This document shows, piece by piece, positions 26,684 through 35,876 of a stretch of 64,000 nucleotides of DNA. The notes under the pieces were generated by a model. It was not told where the DNA came from. It saw nothing but the letters and a program-made list of their open reading frames with translations, and made no database searches. The first letter of the stretch is position 1. Each line of letters begins with the position of its first letter. The position numbers and the translations under genes are program-made. This DNA comes from Polyangium jinanense (GTDB taxonomy: Bacteria > Myxococcota > Polyangia > Polyangiales > Polyangiaceae), in NCBI RefSeq assembly GCF_028435365.1, contig NZ_JAGTJJ010000007.1:186001-250000 (forward strand), given 5' to 3'.

Positions 26684-28675
26684 ATGAGCAAATCCACCAC
26701 CTCGGACCAGCTCCTCGTTTCCCAGCCGACGGCGACGACGACCTCGGGGTTGTCGCTCCGAACCTTCGCGCTCGCGGCCGTGGCGCGGACGACGCTCTCG
26801 GGCAACGTGAACGCGGGAGTCGAGGCCACGGTCTTGCGGAATCATCTCACGGCGGCCGTCGCGCCGACGGGCTCGTGGAGGACTTCGCTCGCCGCGTACC
26901 TCGAAGCACCGGCGCCGGCCGATCGACCGCTGCTCGATCTCTCGCGAGCGCTCGGTTCGTCGCTGGTCGAGGCGCTCACGATCGCGCTCGCTGCCGCGGT
27001 CGACGAGGATCCACTGGTGGGGCGGCTCGTCGCGCACGCGCTCGGGCGCGCGGACACGGCGAGGCCGACGCTCGGGCTCGTCGCAGAGGCGTTCGCCGAG
27101 GCGACGAGCGAGGGTGCGCGCGCGCTGGACATCATCCTCACGGGCGCGGCGCTCTCGAGTGGGCTGCTCGAGCTGCGCGACGAGGCCGCGCCGCTGCCGG
27201 AGCGGGCGCTCGTGGTGCCTTTGCCGCTCGTCCTCGCGTTCGCGGGGCGAGATCAGGTTTTTCCCGGAACGATGATCGGCCTCGGCCGGTTGTCCGCCGT
27301 CCCGCTGCACCCGTCGCTGCATGAGGAGGCGCGGTCACACGCGCGGGCGCTCGCGGCGGCAGGGCCGGCGCGGCGCGCGCTCGTCCTTCGCGCGTCGCCG
27401 GGCGCGGAGGGGCGCACGATCGCGACCGTGATCGCCGCGGAGCTCGGGGGCCGCGCGGCGTTCGTCGAGACGGACCGGACCGCGGGGCTCGGGCCGTGGC
27501 TCTTTTCGAGGCGGCTCTTGCCCGTGTTCTGCTTCGATCTCGCGCCCGGCGAGCGCAAGCAGATACCGGTGATCGCCCATTACGGAGGCCCAGTCCTCGT
27601 CCTCTGCGGGTCCGACGGCCATATCGACGGGCGCGAGCTCTCGCCGCTCGAATTCACGCCGGCGCGGCCCTCGCGGGCCGAGCGCGAGCCGCTCTGGAGG
27701 GATGCGATCGGCGGGGACGAGCTCGCGCAGAAGCTCGCGATCACGCACCGCCACCGGGCCGGGCGCATCGCCGAGATAGGCCGCATCGCCCGTCACCACG
27801 CGACGCTGTGCGGTCGGGAAAAACCACTCGAAGAGGACGTGCTCGCGGCAAGCCGGACGAGCGAAGGCGGCGGGCTCGGCGCGCTGGCGCAGCCGATCGC
27901 GGACTCCATCGGCGACGACGCGCTCGTGCTCGGGGAGGCATTACGCACGGAGCTGCGCGTCCTCTTGCTTCGATGCCGCAGCCGCGACGAGCTCGCCGAG
28001 GGGCTCGGTCCTTCGGCGCGCGCGCGTTATCAGGCGGGCCTGCGGGCGCTCTTCATCGGGCCGTCCGGCACGGGAAAGACGCTGGCGGCGGCCTGGATCG
28101 CCACGCAACTCGCGTTGCCGCTGTTCCGCGTCGATCTCGCGTCCGTCACGAGCAAATACATCGGCGAGACCGAGAAAAACCTCGCGCAGCTCTTCGCGCG
28201 CGCGGAGGAGACGGAGGTGGTGTTGCTGTTCGACGAGGCCGACGCGCTCTTCGGCAAGCGCACCGACGTCCGCGACGCGAACGACAGGTTCGCCAATGCG
28301 CAGACGAATTACCTCCTGCAGCGCATCGAGTCGTTCGACGGGATCGCCATCCTCACGAGCAATGCGAAGAGCCGGCTCGACGCGGCGTTCGCGCGCCGGC
28401 TCGACGCGATCATCGAGTTCCCGCTGCCGGGGCCGGAGGAGCGGCGCGCGCTCTGGCTCGCGCACCTCGGCGGGGCGCACCGGATCGCGCCGCGGGACCT
28501 GAATCGCCTGGCGGCCGCGGTGGATCTATCGGGCGGGCACATCCGCAACGTGGTGCTGACGGCGGCCGTGCTGGCGCGCGAGGAGAAAAGGCCCATCGAG
28601 ATGGCGGATGTCGTTTGCGGCCTCGCGGGCGAATATCGCAAGCTCGGCCGCTCCGTGCCGGCGGAGTTCCGGTAG
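26684..28675 (+). CDS. AAA+ ATPase, Afp15-like, of the contractile injection system
   Basis: The protein has 663 residues. The N-terminal ~440 residues are helical and variable. The C-terminal ~220 are a full AAA+ module with Walker A GPSGTGKT near residue 459, Walker B LLFDEADALFG near 512, a sensor-1 segment (GIAILTSNAK), an arginine-finger pair (FARRLD), and a sensor-2 region (GGHIRNVVL). The nearest familiar proteins are the ATPases at the distal end of Afp/PVC-type clusters, which are needed for particle assembly or payload handling. Together with the tail-protein-I gene this is the best evidence that the region is an eCIS rather than an ordinary prophage. The start ATG 26684 has only a weak ribosome site. 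Confidence 0.85.
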   Translation: MSKSTTSDQLLVSQPTATTTSGLSLRTFALAAVARTTLSGNVNAGVEATVLRNHLTAAVAPTGSWRTSLAAYLEAPAPADRPLLDLSRALGSSLVEALTIALAAAVDEDPLVGRLVAHALGRADTARPTLGLVAEAFAEATSEGARALDIILTGAALSSGLLELRDEAAPLPERALVVPLPLVLAFAGRDQVFPGTMIGLGRLSAVPLHPSLHEEARSHARALAAAGPARRALVLRASPGAEGRTIATVIAAELGGRAAFVETDRTAGLGPWLFSRRLLPVFCFDLAPGERKQIPVIAHYGGPVLVLCGSDGHIDGRELSPLEFTPARPSRAEREPLWRDAIGGDELAQKLAITHRHRAGRIAEIGRIARHHATLCGREKPLEEDVLAASRTSEGGGLGALAQPIADSIGDDALVLGEALRTELRVLLLRCRSRDELAEGLGPSARARYQAGLRALFIGPSGTGKTLAAAWIATQLALPLFRVDLASVTSKYIGETEKNLAQLFARAEETEVVLLFDEADALFGKRTDVRDANDRFANAQTNYLLQRIESFDGIAILTSNAKSRLDAAFARRLDAIIEFPLPGPEERRALWLAHLGGAHRIAPRDLNRLAAAVDLSGGHIRNVVLTAAVLAREEKRPIEMADVVCGLAGEYRKLGRSVPAEFR

Positions 28676-28725
28676 GTCACAGCGGGCGCGGCCCGGCGCG
28701 CCTCCCGCGACGAACGACCGAGGCG

Positions 28726-29145
28726 TCACCGGCACACGAACGGAATCGGATCCCCGGTCGCGTTGCACTCCAGATCCGCGTTGCACCCCGTGGGCTTGCA
28801 CAGGCCGTTCGTGCAGACGAAGTTGTCTTCGTCGCGCGTCGGCGGCGCGCCCAGGGTCACGCAATCGGCTGCGACGCTGCACTTGCGTACGCAAATCTTC
28901 AAGAGGTGGTCGGCGAACTTCGCGCACACCAGGTCGGGCTCGCCGAGGGCATTGATGCATTCTTGGTCGGAGCCACAACCCACGTCCCGGCACATCCCAT
29001 CGATGCAGGCGAAGTTGTCGGCGTCCTTGGTCGCAGGGGCGCCCGGATGGAAACAATCGTTCACCGAGGTGCACGGCGTGTAGCAGCGGTTGCCGGGGAA
29101 CGGGTCCGGGCTCGGCGCGCACACCGACGTGAGGGTCAAGGTCAC
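28726..29145 (-). pseudogene. Myxobacterial Cys-rich repeat protein, probable 5'-truncated fragment
   Basis: The frame gives 139 residues from GTG 29145, with an in-frame TGA at 29164-29166 just upstream. Two similar Cys-rich units are visible. Each has C-x3-C, an Asp-Cys, a GAP, a D-[AE]-DNF-x-C and a closing GC...EC...VC (for example DADNFACIDGMC and DEDNFVCTNGLC). Repeats of this kind occur in large secreted or lipoprotein-anchored myxobacterial proteins. This copy has no signal peptide or lipobox and begins abruptly beside the recombinase gene. The simplest reading is that the front of the gene was lost when the neighbouring element inserted or rearranged. A short intact secreted protein cannot be excluded, but nothing supports export. 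Confidence 0.6.
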
Positions 29146-29168
29146 GTCTCGCGCTCGAGAGGTTCACG

Positions 29169-30310
29169 ATGAGCGTGAGACGTAGAAAGTGGCGCGATCC
29201 GGAGACGGGCGTGACCAAGGAATGCTGGATGATCGACGTGATGGTGGAGCACAAGGACGGCCGGCGGGAGCGGGGGCGGAGGGTCGCCCCGGTCCAGAAC
29301 AAGCAGGCCGCCGAGCAGTACGAGCGCGACCTGCGCGCCGAGCTGCTCATGGGCTCCTCCAAGGTCGAGAAGGAGGGGGTGGAGGAGGCCCCGCGGTTCG
29401 AGGCATTCGCCGGGGAGTTCCTCGCGACGTACGCGAAAACAACAATAAGCCGAGCGAGGTGCGGTCGAAGGATGCAATCCTCCGGGTGCATCTCGTGCCT
29501 GCATTCGGCAAGCTGCGCCTCGATGCAATCGGACCGAAGGAGGTCGAGACCTACAAGGCCCGAAAGCTCAGGGAGGGATTGTCACCGAAATCGGTGAACA
29601 ACCACCTCACAGTTCTGCGTCGGCTGCTCGCGCTGGCCGTGGAATGGGGGAAGCTCCGGACGGTGCCAGTCATTCGTTGGCTTCGCGTTCCGGAACAGCC
29701 TTTCGATTTCCTGAGGTTCGAGGAGGCCGCCAGGCTCGTCAGCGCAGCGGACTTGTCGTTATGGCACACGATGATCGTCGTGGGCCTGCAGCAGGGCGAG
29801 CTCCTCGCGCTTCGGTGGGAGGACGTCGACCTTGCGGCCGGGCGGCTGCTCGTTCGCCGCTCCGTCGTCGATGGCATCGTCGGAACTCCGAAGAACGGAA
29901 AGGGCAGGGAAGTGCCGCTCGGGGAGGAGGTGCTCCGCATCCTCAAGGCATTCCGCCACCTCCGCGGACCGCTCGTCTTCTGCGCAGAGGATGGCCGCAT
30001 GCTGAAGAAGGGCGAGTGCAAGCACCCGCTCTGGCGAGCGTGCCGTCGCGCCGACCTACGTCGGATCGGCTGGCACGTGCTCCGTCACACCTTCGCGAGC
30101 CACCTCGCCATGAAGGGGGTCGCCCTCAAGGCGATCCAGGAGCTCCTCGGCCACGCGACGATCGAGATGACGATGCGCTACGCGCACCTGTCCCCGGACG
30201 TCCGCCGTGGTGCCGTCAAGCTCCTCGACGGTCCCCCGACGCCCGACGAGGGCGCCGTGCAAGCTCACGGCACATACACGGCACATGAGCGGAGGCTGAA
30301 GCAAAAATAG
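29169..30310 (+). pseudogene. Tyrosine recombinase/phage integrase, frameshifted and catalytically impaired
   Basis: The gene is split over two frames. The N-terminal part starts at ATG 29169 (MSVRRRKWRDPETG, AP2-like arm-binding region). It loses frame in an A-run near 29438-29442, where inserting one A would restore ...YAKNNNKPSEVR. The catalytic domain continues in the second frame to 30310. It has LRHTFASHLA with the His-x-x-Arg box, LLGHATIEMTMRYAHLSP with the Tyr nucleophile, and RWEDVDL. The first catalytic Arg is missing: the usual TGLRxGELLAL reads GLQQGELLAL, and the helix before it also looks shortened. The frameshift could be a sequencing error, but the Arg loss argues for a dead gene. 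It faces the 3' end of ssrA 23 bases away. Confidence 0.85.
30266..30286. repeat. Two close direct repeats CACGGCACAT beside the ssrA attachment end
   Basis: CACGGCACAT occurs at 30266-30275 and again at 30277-30286, one base apart, inside the last codons of the recombinase frame and about 50 bases from the ssrA 3' end. Paired short repeats at this place are often arm-type or excisionase binding sites of integrases. They could also be a chance result of the coding sequence. Confidence 0.4.
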
Positions 30311-30332
30311 CGAGGTTTCCCGAAGAAATTGA

Positions 30333-30678
<346 letters not shown>

Positions 30679-30688
30679 TCGTGGTGAC

Positions 30689-30711
30689 CTCGGACCTTCG
30701 AGAGGTCCGAG
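30689..30711 (-). other. Hairpin in the precursor leader of ssrA
   Basis: CTCGGACCT and AGGTCCGAG form a perfect 9-bp stem with a 5-base loop. It lies between the predicted promoter and the mature tmRNA 5' end, so it would be at the very 5' end of the precursor transcript and be removed by RNase P. It may protect the precursor or help processing. Confidence 0.55.
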
Positions 30712-30718
30712 CCACGAA

Positions 30719-30746
30719 AGCATAGGACACCACCCTTTGACGTCAA
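30719..30746 (-). promoter_or_regulatory. Sigma-70-type promoter of ssrA
   Basis: On the minus strand, TTGACG at 30746-30741 and TATGCT at 30724-30719 are separated by 16 bases. Both are close to the vegetative consensus. They lie about 40 bases upstream of the mature tmRNA 5' end, which fits transcription starting near 30712. Confidence 0.7.
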
Positions 30747-30986
30747 CCCCTCCGTTGGGCGCCCTAGGGGTTTCGCTCGGGCGAGCTCGGCTCGCGCCCC
30801 GACCCCGGCCTCCTTTTGCGAGGCTTCCGTCGTGTTTGGGGCTCGCGACCGGGGCCGTCAACGTCTTCGTCGGTTCGGCGCGCCCCTCGACGACCTTTCG
30901 GGGCTCGACTAGACGGAGAGGGGCCCCCAGGGTGGCGCCGGACGGGCGCACTTGGCCGGGTCAGGGCTCTTCCCAGCGAGGTCGAC

Positions 30987-31262
30987 ATGTCGAGGATGGT
31001 GCAGTGCGTGAAGCTCGGTCAGGAGGCGGAAGGGCTGGAGAAGCCGCCCTTCAAGGGGGCCCTTGGCCAGCGCGTGTTCGATAACGTCTCCAAGCAGGCG
31101 TGGAGGATGTGGCTCGAGCACTCGAAGATGCTCATCAACGAGTTTCGCCTCGACCTCATGAGTGAGCACGGTCAGCGCATCTGGATGACCGAGTGCGAGA
31201 AGTACTTCTTCGGCGAGGGCGCCGCGCTCCCGCCCGACTTCAAGCCCGAAGAGAGCAAGTAG
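30987..31262 (+). CDS. yggX: Fe(II)-trafficking / oxidative damage protection protein, YggX family
   Basis: The protein has 91 residues, the usual length of this family. It starts MSRMVQCVKLGQEAEGL, with the conserved Cys at position 7 and the conserved EAEGL. It then has LGQRVFDNVSKQAW, MLINEFRLDLM and a helical end with FFGEG, all matching the YggX order. Members are cytoplasmic and help protect or repair Fe-S clusters under oxidative stress. ATG 30987 is chosen because it gives the family length, with a GCGAGG nine to eleven bases upstream. The longer in-frame extension is Pro/Arg-rich non-coding-like sequence. Confidence 0.92.
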   Translation: MSRMVQCVKLGQEAEGLEKPPFKGALGQRVFDNVSKQAWRMWLEHSKMLINEFRLDLMSEHGQRIWMTECEKYFFGEGAALPPDFKPEESK

Positions 31263-31284
31263 CCGCACGGGAGCGAGGCGCGGA

Positions 31285-34200
31285 TCACTGGAGCTTCCAG
31301 ACCGCGCCGTTCGCGACCGTCGCTGTCTCCACGAAGTAGAGCGTCTTCGTCGCTCGGTCGAACGTCATCGCGAAGTCCGTCGTGTCGCCGAGCGTCGAGA
31401 TGCTCGGGATGTGCGTGAACGAAGGGCCTGCCGGATCCACGACCGCGTGGATGAACCCGCCGTTCGATCGCACGTAGAGGTGCTGCGGCGTGACGAGGTC
31501 GTCGATCTCCACGTTCGTGCAGAGCGTGCTCGTGTCGATCGTCGCGAGCTTCGTCGCCGCGCTCGTGAAGGACGCGCGTGGGATGCGGTAGACGCCTTCG
31601 CTCGACGTGCCCACGGTTCTTCCTGCCACGTAGACGAACTGCGTGTCGGCCGCGAGGCCCACCACGTAGTCGACGCTCGTGTTCGTCCCGAGGTGCACGG
31701 GCGCGCTCGGCGCCGTCGGCGAGAACGAGTAGAAGTCTGTCTTCCCCGACGTGTTTTGCGTCGCGAGCAGCAGGTTCGTCCCGTCGAACGTGACCGCGTA
31801 GGAGCCCGAGCTCGCGGGGTACGAGGGCGTGAGATCCCAGGTCGTGGGACCCCACGTCGTGCCGTTCAGGATGCGGAAGAGGCGGCTCGCGCTGGTCGTC
31901 GTCGTGCTGTCGACGCTGAAGAGCTGGCCGTTCGCGAACGTGAGATCGTAGCCGAGATGCGTCGTCGTGAGGCCGTCGGCCGTGCCTCGCTGGACGGCTT
32001 GCGCGCCGCCTGCGATCGGGAACTGGAAGACCTTGCTCGTGCCGCCGACGAAGATCTCCGTGCCGCTCACCGCCATGCCGTAGGTCGACGACGCCGTCGA
32101 GGGGAACGTGACGCCCAGCGGAACCGGCGTCTTCACGCCGCTGTAGACGATGTCCGTGATCGCGAGCGACGTGATGGTGCCGCCCACGGGGACCGCGACG
32201 TAGAACTTCGTGCCCGGCGGGTAGACGCCGCCGAGGCTCGCGAGCGGGCTCGACGGACCGCAGAAGATCTGCTGGTTGCTTGCGTCGAAGAGCGCGATCG
32301 TGCCCACGGGATCCCCTTGCAGGGCCAGGGCGCCGTTCTGCACGGTGTAGACGTACCAGTGCACGTTCACGCCGGCGGAGAAGCAGCTCGGCGGATCGAG
32401 CCGCATCGTCGAGGTCGGGTTGATGGGGACCGTGCCTGCCGTGAGGAGGGGCTCCGCCGTCCCCCAGCTCTCGCCGGGGCCGGGGTTGATCTCGCGGATC
32501 TTCACGGTCGCGCCGTTGAAGTCCTGGCTCGTCGCCTCGGTGCTCACCCAGACGTAGAGCGGGCCCTGGGGCGCGGGCATCGTGATGTTGTGCGTGTCGG
32601 CGTTCGCGCGGCAGTTGTACGAGACCTTCGTCGGTGACTCGGGATCACACTCGTTCAGGACCTCGACGTTGAGCGCGCTCTGCGTGAGGACCGGATCGAG
32701 GTTCTCGACCTCGACCTGCAGGATGCTCGTGGGCGAGGATTTGTCGTACTCGATGACCGCGTCGACGCCGTGGATGTCGCCGTAGGTGGTGTGGTTGTCG
32801 CACGAGATCGAGCCCGGCTCGCCCCAGGTCGCGGCCATGTCGAAGGCGTTCACGGTGTCGGGGAGCGCCCAGACGTGCGGGTCTTCGGGCTGCGCGGGGG
32901 GCGTGTAGTTCGCGCTCGCCGTCGTGTACGGCGCGAAGCAGCCCTCGCCTTCTGCGGCCGCGGGATCGATCTCCTCGATCGTCACCGTGACGGGCGGGAA
33001 GGGGGTGCCGGTGGCATTCTTTGCGATCCAAACGAAATAGGTGCCGGGTGGGCCGTCGACGTTGGCGCCCCACATCTGCTTATACCAGAGGCATTTCTCC
33101 GACACGGCGAGCGTGGGGTCGCACGTGCCGCTCATGATCTCGATGTCGAGCAGCGCGCTCGCGGTGGTCTGCGGGGTGCGCGCCTCGACGTGCAGGAGTT
33201 TGCCGCCGTTCGCGAGGTCCGGGGACGTCTTCACGTACTTGATGACCGCGTCCGGGCCGATGCCGTTCGGGTCGCAGGCGAACGCGCCGTCGGTCGTCGT
33301 GACGCTGGCCTCAGCGAGGGACCATCGGTGCAGGTTGCCGATGACGAGCGCGTTGGCTTGCGTGAGGGGCTGGGCGCAGGAGTCGCCCGAGGGCGCCTGG
33401 CAGGAGGGCAGGCAGCCGTCGTCGGTCGCGGTGTTGCCGTCGTCGCAGGCCTCGCTCCCCGCGGCGATGCCGTCGCCGCAGCTCGTCGCGCACGCGCTCG
33501 GCGTGCCCGTGCAGGTCCAGCCGGGCTCGGCGGCGCAGGTGTCGCTGCAGCCGTCGTTCGCCGCGGCGTTGCCGTCGTCGCAGCTCTCCGCGCCGACCTT
33601 TTGCCCGTCACCGCAGATGCCGGCGCATGCGCTCGGCGCGCTGCCCGTGCAGGTCCATCCAGCCTCGATCACGCAGGCTTCGCTGCAGCCGTCGCTCGCC
33701 GCGGTATTGCCGTCGTCGCAGGCCTCGCTCCCCGCGGAGATGCCGTCGCCGCAGGTGGTCGCGCACGCGCTCGGCGCGCCCGTGCAGGTCCAGCCGGGGA
33801 CCAGGGCGCACGCGTCGCAGCCGTCGTTCGGCACGGGGTTCGCGTCGTCGCAGGCCTCGGCGCCTGCAGGAATGCCGTCGCCGCAGCTCGTCGCGCAGGC
33901 GCTTGGCATACCGTTGCAGGTCCAACCAAGATCGACGGCGCACGTGCTGTCGCAGCCGTCGTTCGGGGCCATGTTGCCGTCGTCGCAGGCCTCGGCGCCC
34001 GCGGGAATGCCGTCGCCGCAGAGCGTGCTGCACGTGCTTGGCGCGCCGGCGCAGACGAATCCGGGCTCGACGACGCACTGATCGTCGCACCCGTCGGATG
34101 CCGTGGTGTTGCCGTCGTCGCAGCCCTCCGCGCTCTCGACGGCGCCATCTCCGCAGACCGCGCTCGCGCCGCCCGAACCGCCCGCGCCGCCGGCTCCCCC

Positions 34201-34512
34201 TGCGCCCCCGATTCCGCCCGCGCCGCCGGCTCCCCCTGCGCCGCCGATGCCGCCCGCGCCGCCGCTTCCCCCTGCGCCACCCGCGCCGCCTTGGCCGCCC
34301 GAACCACCGATCCCGCCCGAACCTCCGGTCCCGCCGACGCCACCGGTCCCGCCCGAACCGCCCGTGCCGCCGATGCCGCCGGCTCCGCCCGATCCTGGGC
34401 CGCTGTTGCTCGAGCTCGTCGTGCCCGATCCTTCGGGCCCCTCGTCTCCGCACGCGACGAGCAAGGCCGCCGTCGCGAGCGTCACCATCGACATCCAGCG
34501 TGTTCGTTTCAT
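31285..34512 (-). CDS. Large cell-surface lipoprotein with Gly-rich linker and six Myxococcales-type disulfide repeats
   Basis: The protein has 1075 residues. ATG 34512 gives a lipoprotein signal (MKRTRWMSM ... ALLVAC). An in-frame start 18 codons upstream would spoil it. After the lipid Cys comes a Ser/Gly tether, then ~75 residues of GG-x-GG repeats. Six copies of the myxo-type disulfide repeat follow, each CGDG ... E-x-CDDGN ... DGC ... C ... GW-x-C. The remaining ~650 residues hold two or three beta-sandwich-like domains and a final propeller-like region with short blades. The build suggests an outer-membrane-anchored adhesin or matrix protein. No catalytic motif is seen. The repeat count was made by eye. 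Confidence 0.85.
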   Translation of the reverse strand: MKRTRWMSMVTLATAALLVACGDEGPEGSGTTSSSNSGPGSGGAGGIGGTGGSGGTGGVGGTGGSGGIGGSGGQGGAGGAGGSGGAGGIGGAGGAGGAGGIGGAGGAGGAGGSGGASAVCGDGAVESAEGCDDGNTTASDGCDDQCVVEPGFVCAGAPSTCSTLCGDGIPAGAEACDDGNMAPNDGCDSTCAVDLGWTCNGMPSACATSCGDGIPAGAEACDDANPVPNDGCDACALVPGWTCTGAPSACATTCGDGISAGSEACDDGNTAASDGCSEACVIEAGWTCTGSAPSACAGICGDGQKVGAESCDDGNAAANDGCSDTCAAEPGWTCTGTPSACATSCGDGIAAGSEACDDGNTATDDGCLPSCQAPSGDSCAQPLTQANALVIGNLHRWSLAEASVTTTDGAFACDPNGIGPDAVIKYVKTSPDLANGGKLLHVEARTPQTTASALLDIEIMSGTCDPTLAVSEKCLWYKQMWGANVDGPPGTYFVWIAKNATGTPFPPVTVTIEEIDPAAAEGEGCFAPYTTASANYTPPAQPEDPHVWALPDTVNAFDMAATWGEPGSISCDNHTTYGDIHGVDAVIEYDKSSPTSILQVEVENLDPVLTQSALNVEVLNECDPESPTKVSYNCRANADTHNITMPAPQGPLYVWVSTEATSQDFNGATVKIREINPGPGESWGTAEPLLTAGTVPINPTSTMRLDPPSCFSAGVNVHWYVYTVQNGALALQGDPVGTIALFDASNQQIFCGPSSPLASLGGVYPPGTKFYVAVPVGGTITSLAITDIVYSGVKTPVPLGVTFPSTASSTYGMAVSGTEIFVGGTSKVFQFPIAGGAQAVQRGTADGLTTTHLGYDLTFANGQLFSVDSTTTTSASRLFRILNGTTWGPTTWDLTPSYPASSGSYAVTFDGTNLLLATQNTSGKTDFYSFSPTAPSAPVHLGTNTSVDYVVGLAADTQFVYVAGRTVGTSSEGVYRIPRASFTSAATKLATIDTSTLCTNVEIDDLVTPQHLYVRSNGGFIHAVVDPAGPSFTHIPSISTLGDTTDFAMTFDRATKTLYFVETATVANGAVWKLQ
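34170..34395 (-). repeat. GC-rich tandem codon repeat encoding GG-x-GG linker
   Basis: About 225 bases inside the lipoprotein gene encode almost only Gly with Ala, Ser, Thr, Ile or Val at every third to fourth position. The block is built from repeated 9-12 base units. It is a likely place for slippage and length variation between strains. Boundaries are approximate. Confidence 0.8.
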
Positions 34513-34608
34513 GGGACAAACCCCAGAACCTGTGGCCGGTCCGTCCGGCGTCCCACTATCGGACAAACCGCTACGTGTTCAGAACAAATTCGTGCGGTGC
34601 GCCGCGGC

Positions 34609-35076
34609 TCACGGCGGGAAGTCGAACGCGCGCACCATGTCCGCGCCGACGGCGTGGCAATCGGTGCAGATCGACGGCGCGCCCGAGTAAAGCGACTCCC
34701 CCTCGGGGCTCCATTCCACGAAGAACCACGCGCCCCCGCGCTTCTCCATCGCGGCCACGATGTGCGGGCTGCCGTCGTCGTCGAAGCCGTCCTTCACGAG
34801 GAGCGCGCCGTCGGGCCATGCCGTGATCTTCGGGCCAAGGAGTGCGCCCGCGACCACGTCGTTCATGAAAATCTCCACCGACGTCCCGTGCCGCGCGCTC
34901 GAACTTTTCCGCGTCTCGTAGCCCGGCGCGCGCTCCCACGTGCGGTACTTCGCGTCCTTTATCCGCGTCCAGAGCTCGTCGGCGCCGTCCGGATCGTCGT
35001 CCTGCCGGCAGCCGATCGACAGTGCAGCGAGGAGCGTCATCGCCGCGATCCCAAGCACGTTCACGAGCCTCGACAT
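34609..35076 (-). CDS. Cytochrome P460-like lipoprotein with C-terminal heme-binding CxxCH
   Basis: The protein has 155 residues. It starts at ATG 35076 with a lipoprotein signal peptide (MSRLVNVLGIAAM ... LSIGC). The body has the P460-like pattern: LWTRIKDAKYRTW, then HGTSVEIFMND and a Gly/Asp strand (DGALLVKDGFDDDG). CTDCH at residues 137-141 is a covalent heme site close to the C-terminus (CTDCHAVGADMV). Periplasm or outer membrane location is expected. The electron partner is not in the window. It lies 20 bases downstream of another lipoprotein gene on the same strand, so the two may be co-transcribed. Confidence 0.75.
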   Translation of the reverse strand: MSRLVNVLGIAAMTLLAALSIGCRQDDDPDGADELWTRIKDAKYRTWERAPGYETRKSSSARHGTSVEIFMNDVVAGALLGPKITAWPDGALLVKDGFDDDGSPHIVAAMEKRGGAWFFVEWSPEGESLYSGAPSICTDCHAVGADMVRAFDFPP

Positions 35077-35096
35077 GAAAGCCTCCCCGTCGTCAT

Positions 35097-35876
35097 TCAC
35101 GGCAACTTCGGCGGCGGCGGAAGCGCGCCCCCGCGGCGCACGAACGCCACGATCGCCTTCCCCAGCGCCTTTTGCGCCTTCTCGCACTTCGGGTTCGCCT
35201 GACCCGCCGACATACCTTTGCACTCCTTCTTGTGCTCGGCGGCGCGGGTCGCGATCTTCTCGTCCTCGAGCAGCGCTTGCTGCACGTCGTCGTCGAGCTT
35301 GCGCCACGGGATCTCGGCGTGGAGCGGCTCGGGCGGCACGCGCATCCGGATCTCCTCGGCCTGGAGCGAGGCGCAGCTCCCGTTCCAGCGCAGCACGTCG
35401 TAGCTGCCGCCGCTCGCGCCGCTCACGACCATGCCGCCGGTGTTCGGCGTTCGCTTCACGAGGATGATCACCTCCTCCTCGAACTCGAGCTTGCTGCTCG
35501 CAGACGGCCCTCCGGAGGCGTCCCACGCCTCGGTCGCGCGGGCCAGATATCCGCGCACCCATGGCGTCCCCTTGCCGAACAGGGCGAGCGCCATCTCCGG
35601 CATCCCCGCGGCGCAGAGGCGTTGCACGAACGCGCTCGGAGGCACGCAGAGGTCCGAGCCCTCGTTCGCGCACGCCGTGGGGAACGCGACGGGCGCCTCC
35701 TTCGGCGCATCGAGGCCGTCGCCGACGTCGGCCTTGGGCGCGGGCTTCTCTTGGGACGCGTCTTTCGCGGGCTCGGCCGATCCGCCGCAGCCGGAGAGGG
35801 CGATCGTGAGCGAGGCGGCGCCGAGGACGGAACACCAAGCGCGGCGGCGCGTGGGGGCGGGGAAGGACACGTGCAT
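35097..35876 (-). CDS. Unknown lipoprotein
   Basis: The protein has 259 residues from ATG 35876. An upstream TTG is possible but less likely. The N-terminus has an Arg-rich start, a hydrophobic stretch and the lipobox LSGC, followed by a Lys/Ala/Pro tether. The mature part has scattered Cys (TACANEGSDLCVPPSAFVQRLC) and ends in a Lys-rich helix with two further Cys, so it is probably disulfide-bonded in the periplasm. No family is recognised. It is upstream of the P460-like gene on the same strand. Confidence 0.7.
   Translation of the reverse strand: MHVSFPAPTRRRAWCSVLGAASLTIALSGCGGSAEPAKDASQEKPAPKADVGDGLDAPKEAPVAFPTACANEGSDLCVPPSAFVQRLCAAGMPEMALALFGKGTPWVRGYLARATEAWDASGGPSASSKLEFEEEVIILVKRTPNTGGMVVSGASGGSYDVLRWNGSCASLQAEEIRMRVPPEPLHAEIPWRKLDDDVQQALLEDEKIATRAAEHKKECKGMSAGQANPKCEKAQKALGKAIVAFVRRGGALPPPPKLP

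Noticed and set aside
28526..29491. Long minus-strand frame across the recombinase and Cys-rich gene
   Set aside because: It is antisense to the recombinase N-terminus and out of frame with the Cys-rich repeats; the encoded sequence has no family pattern.
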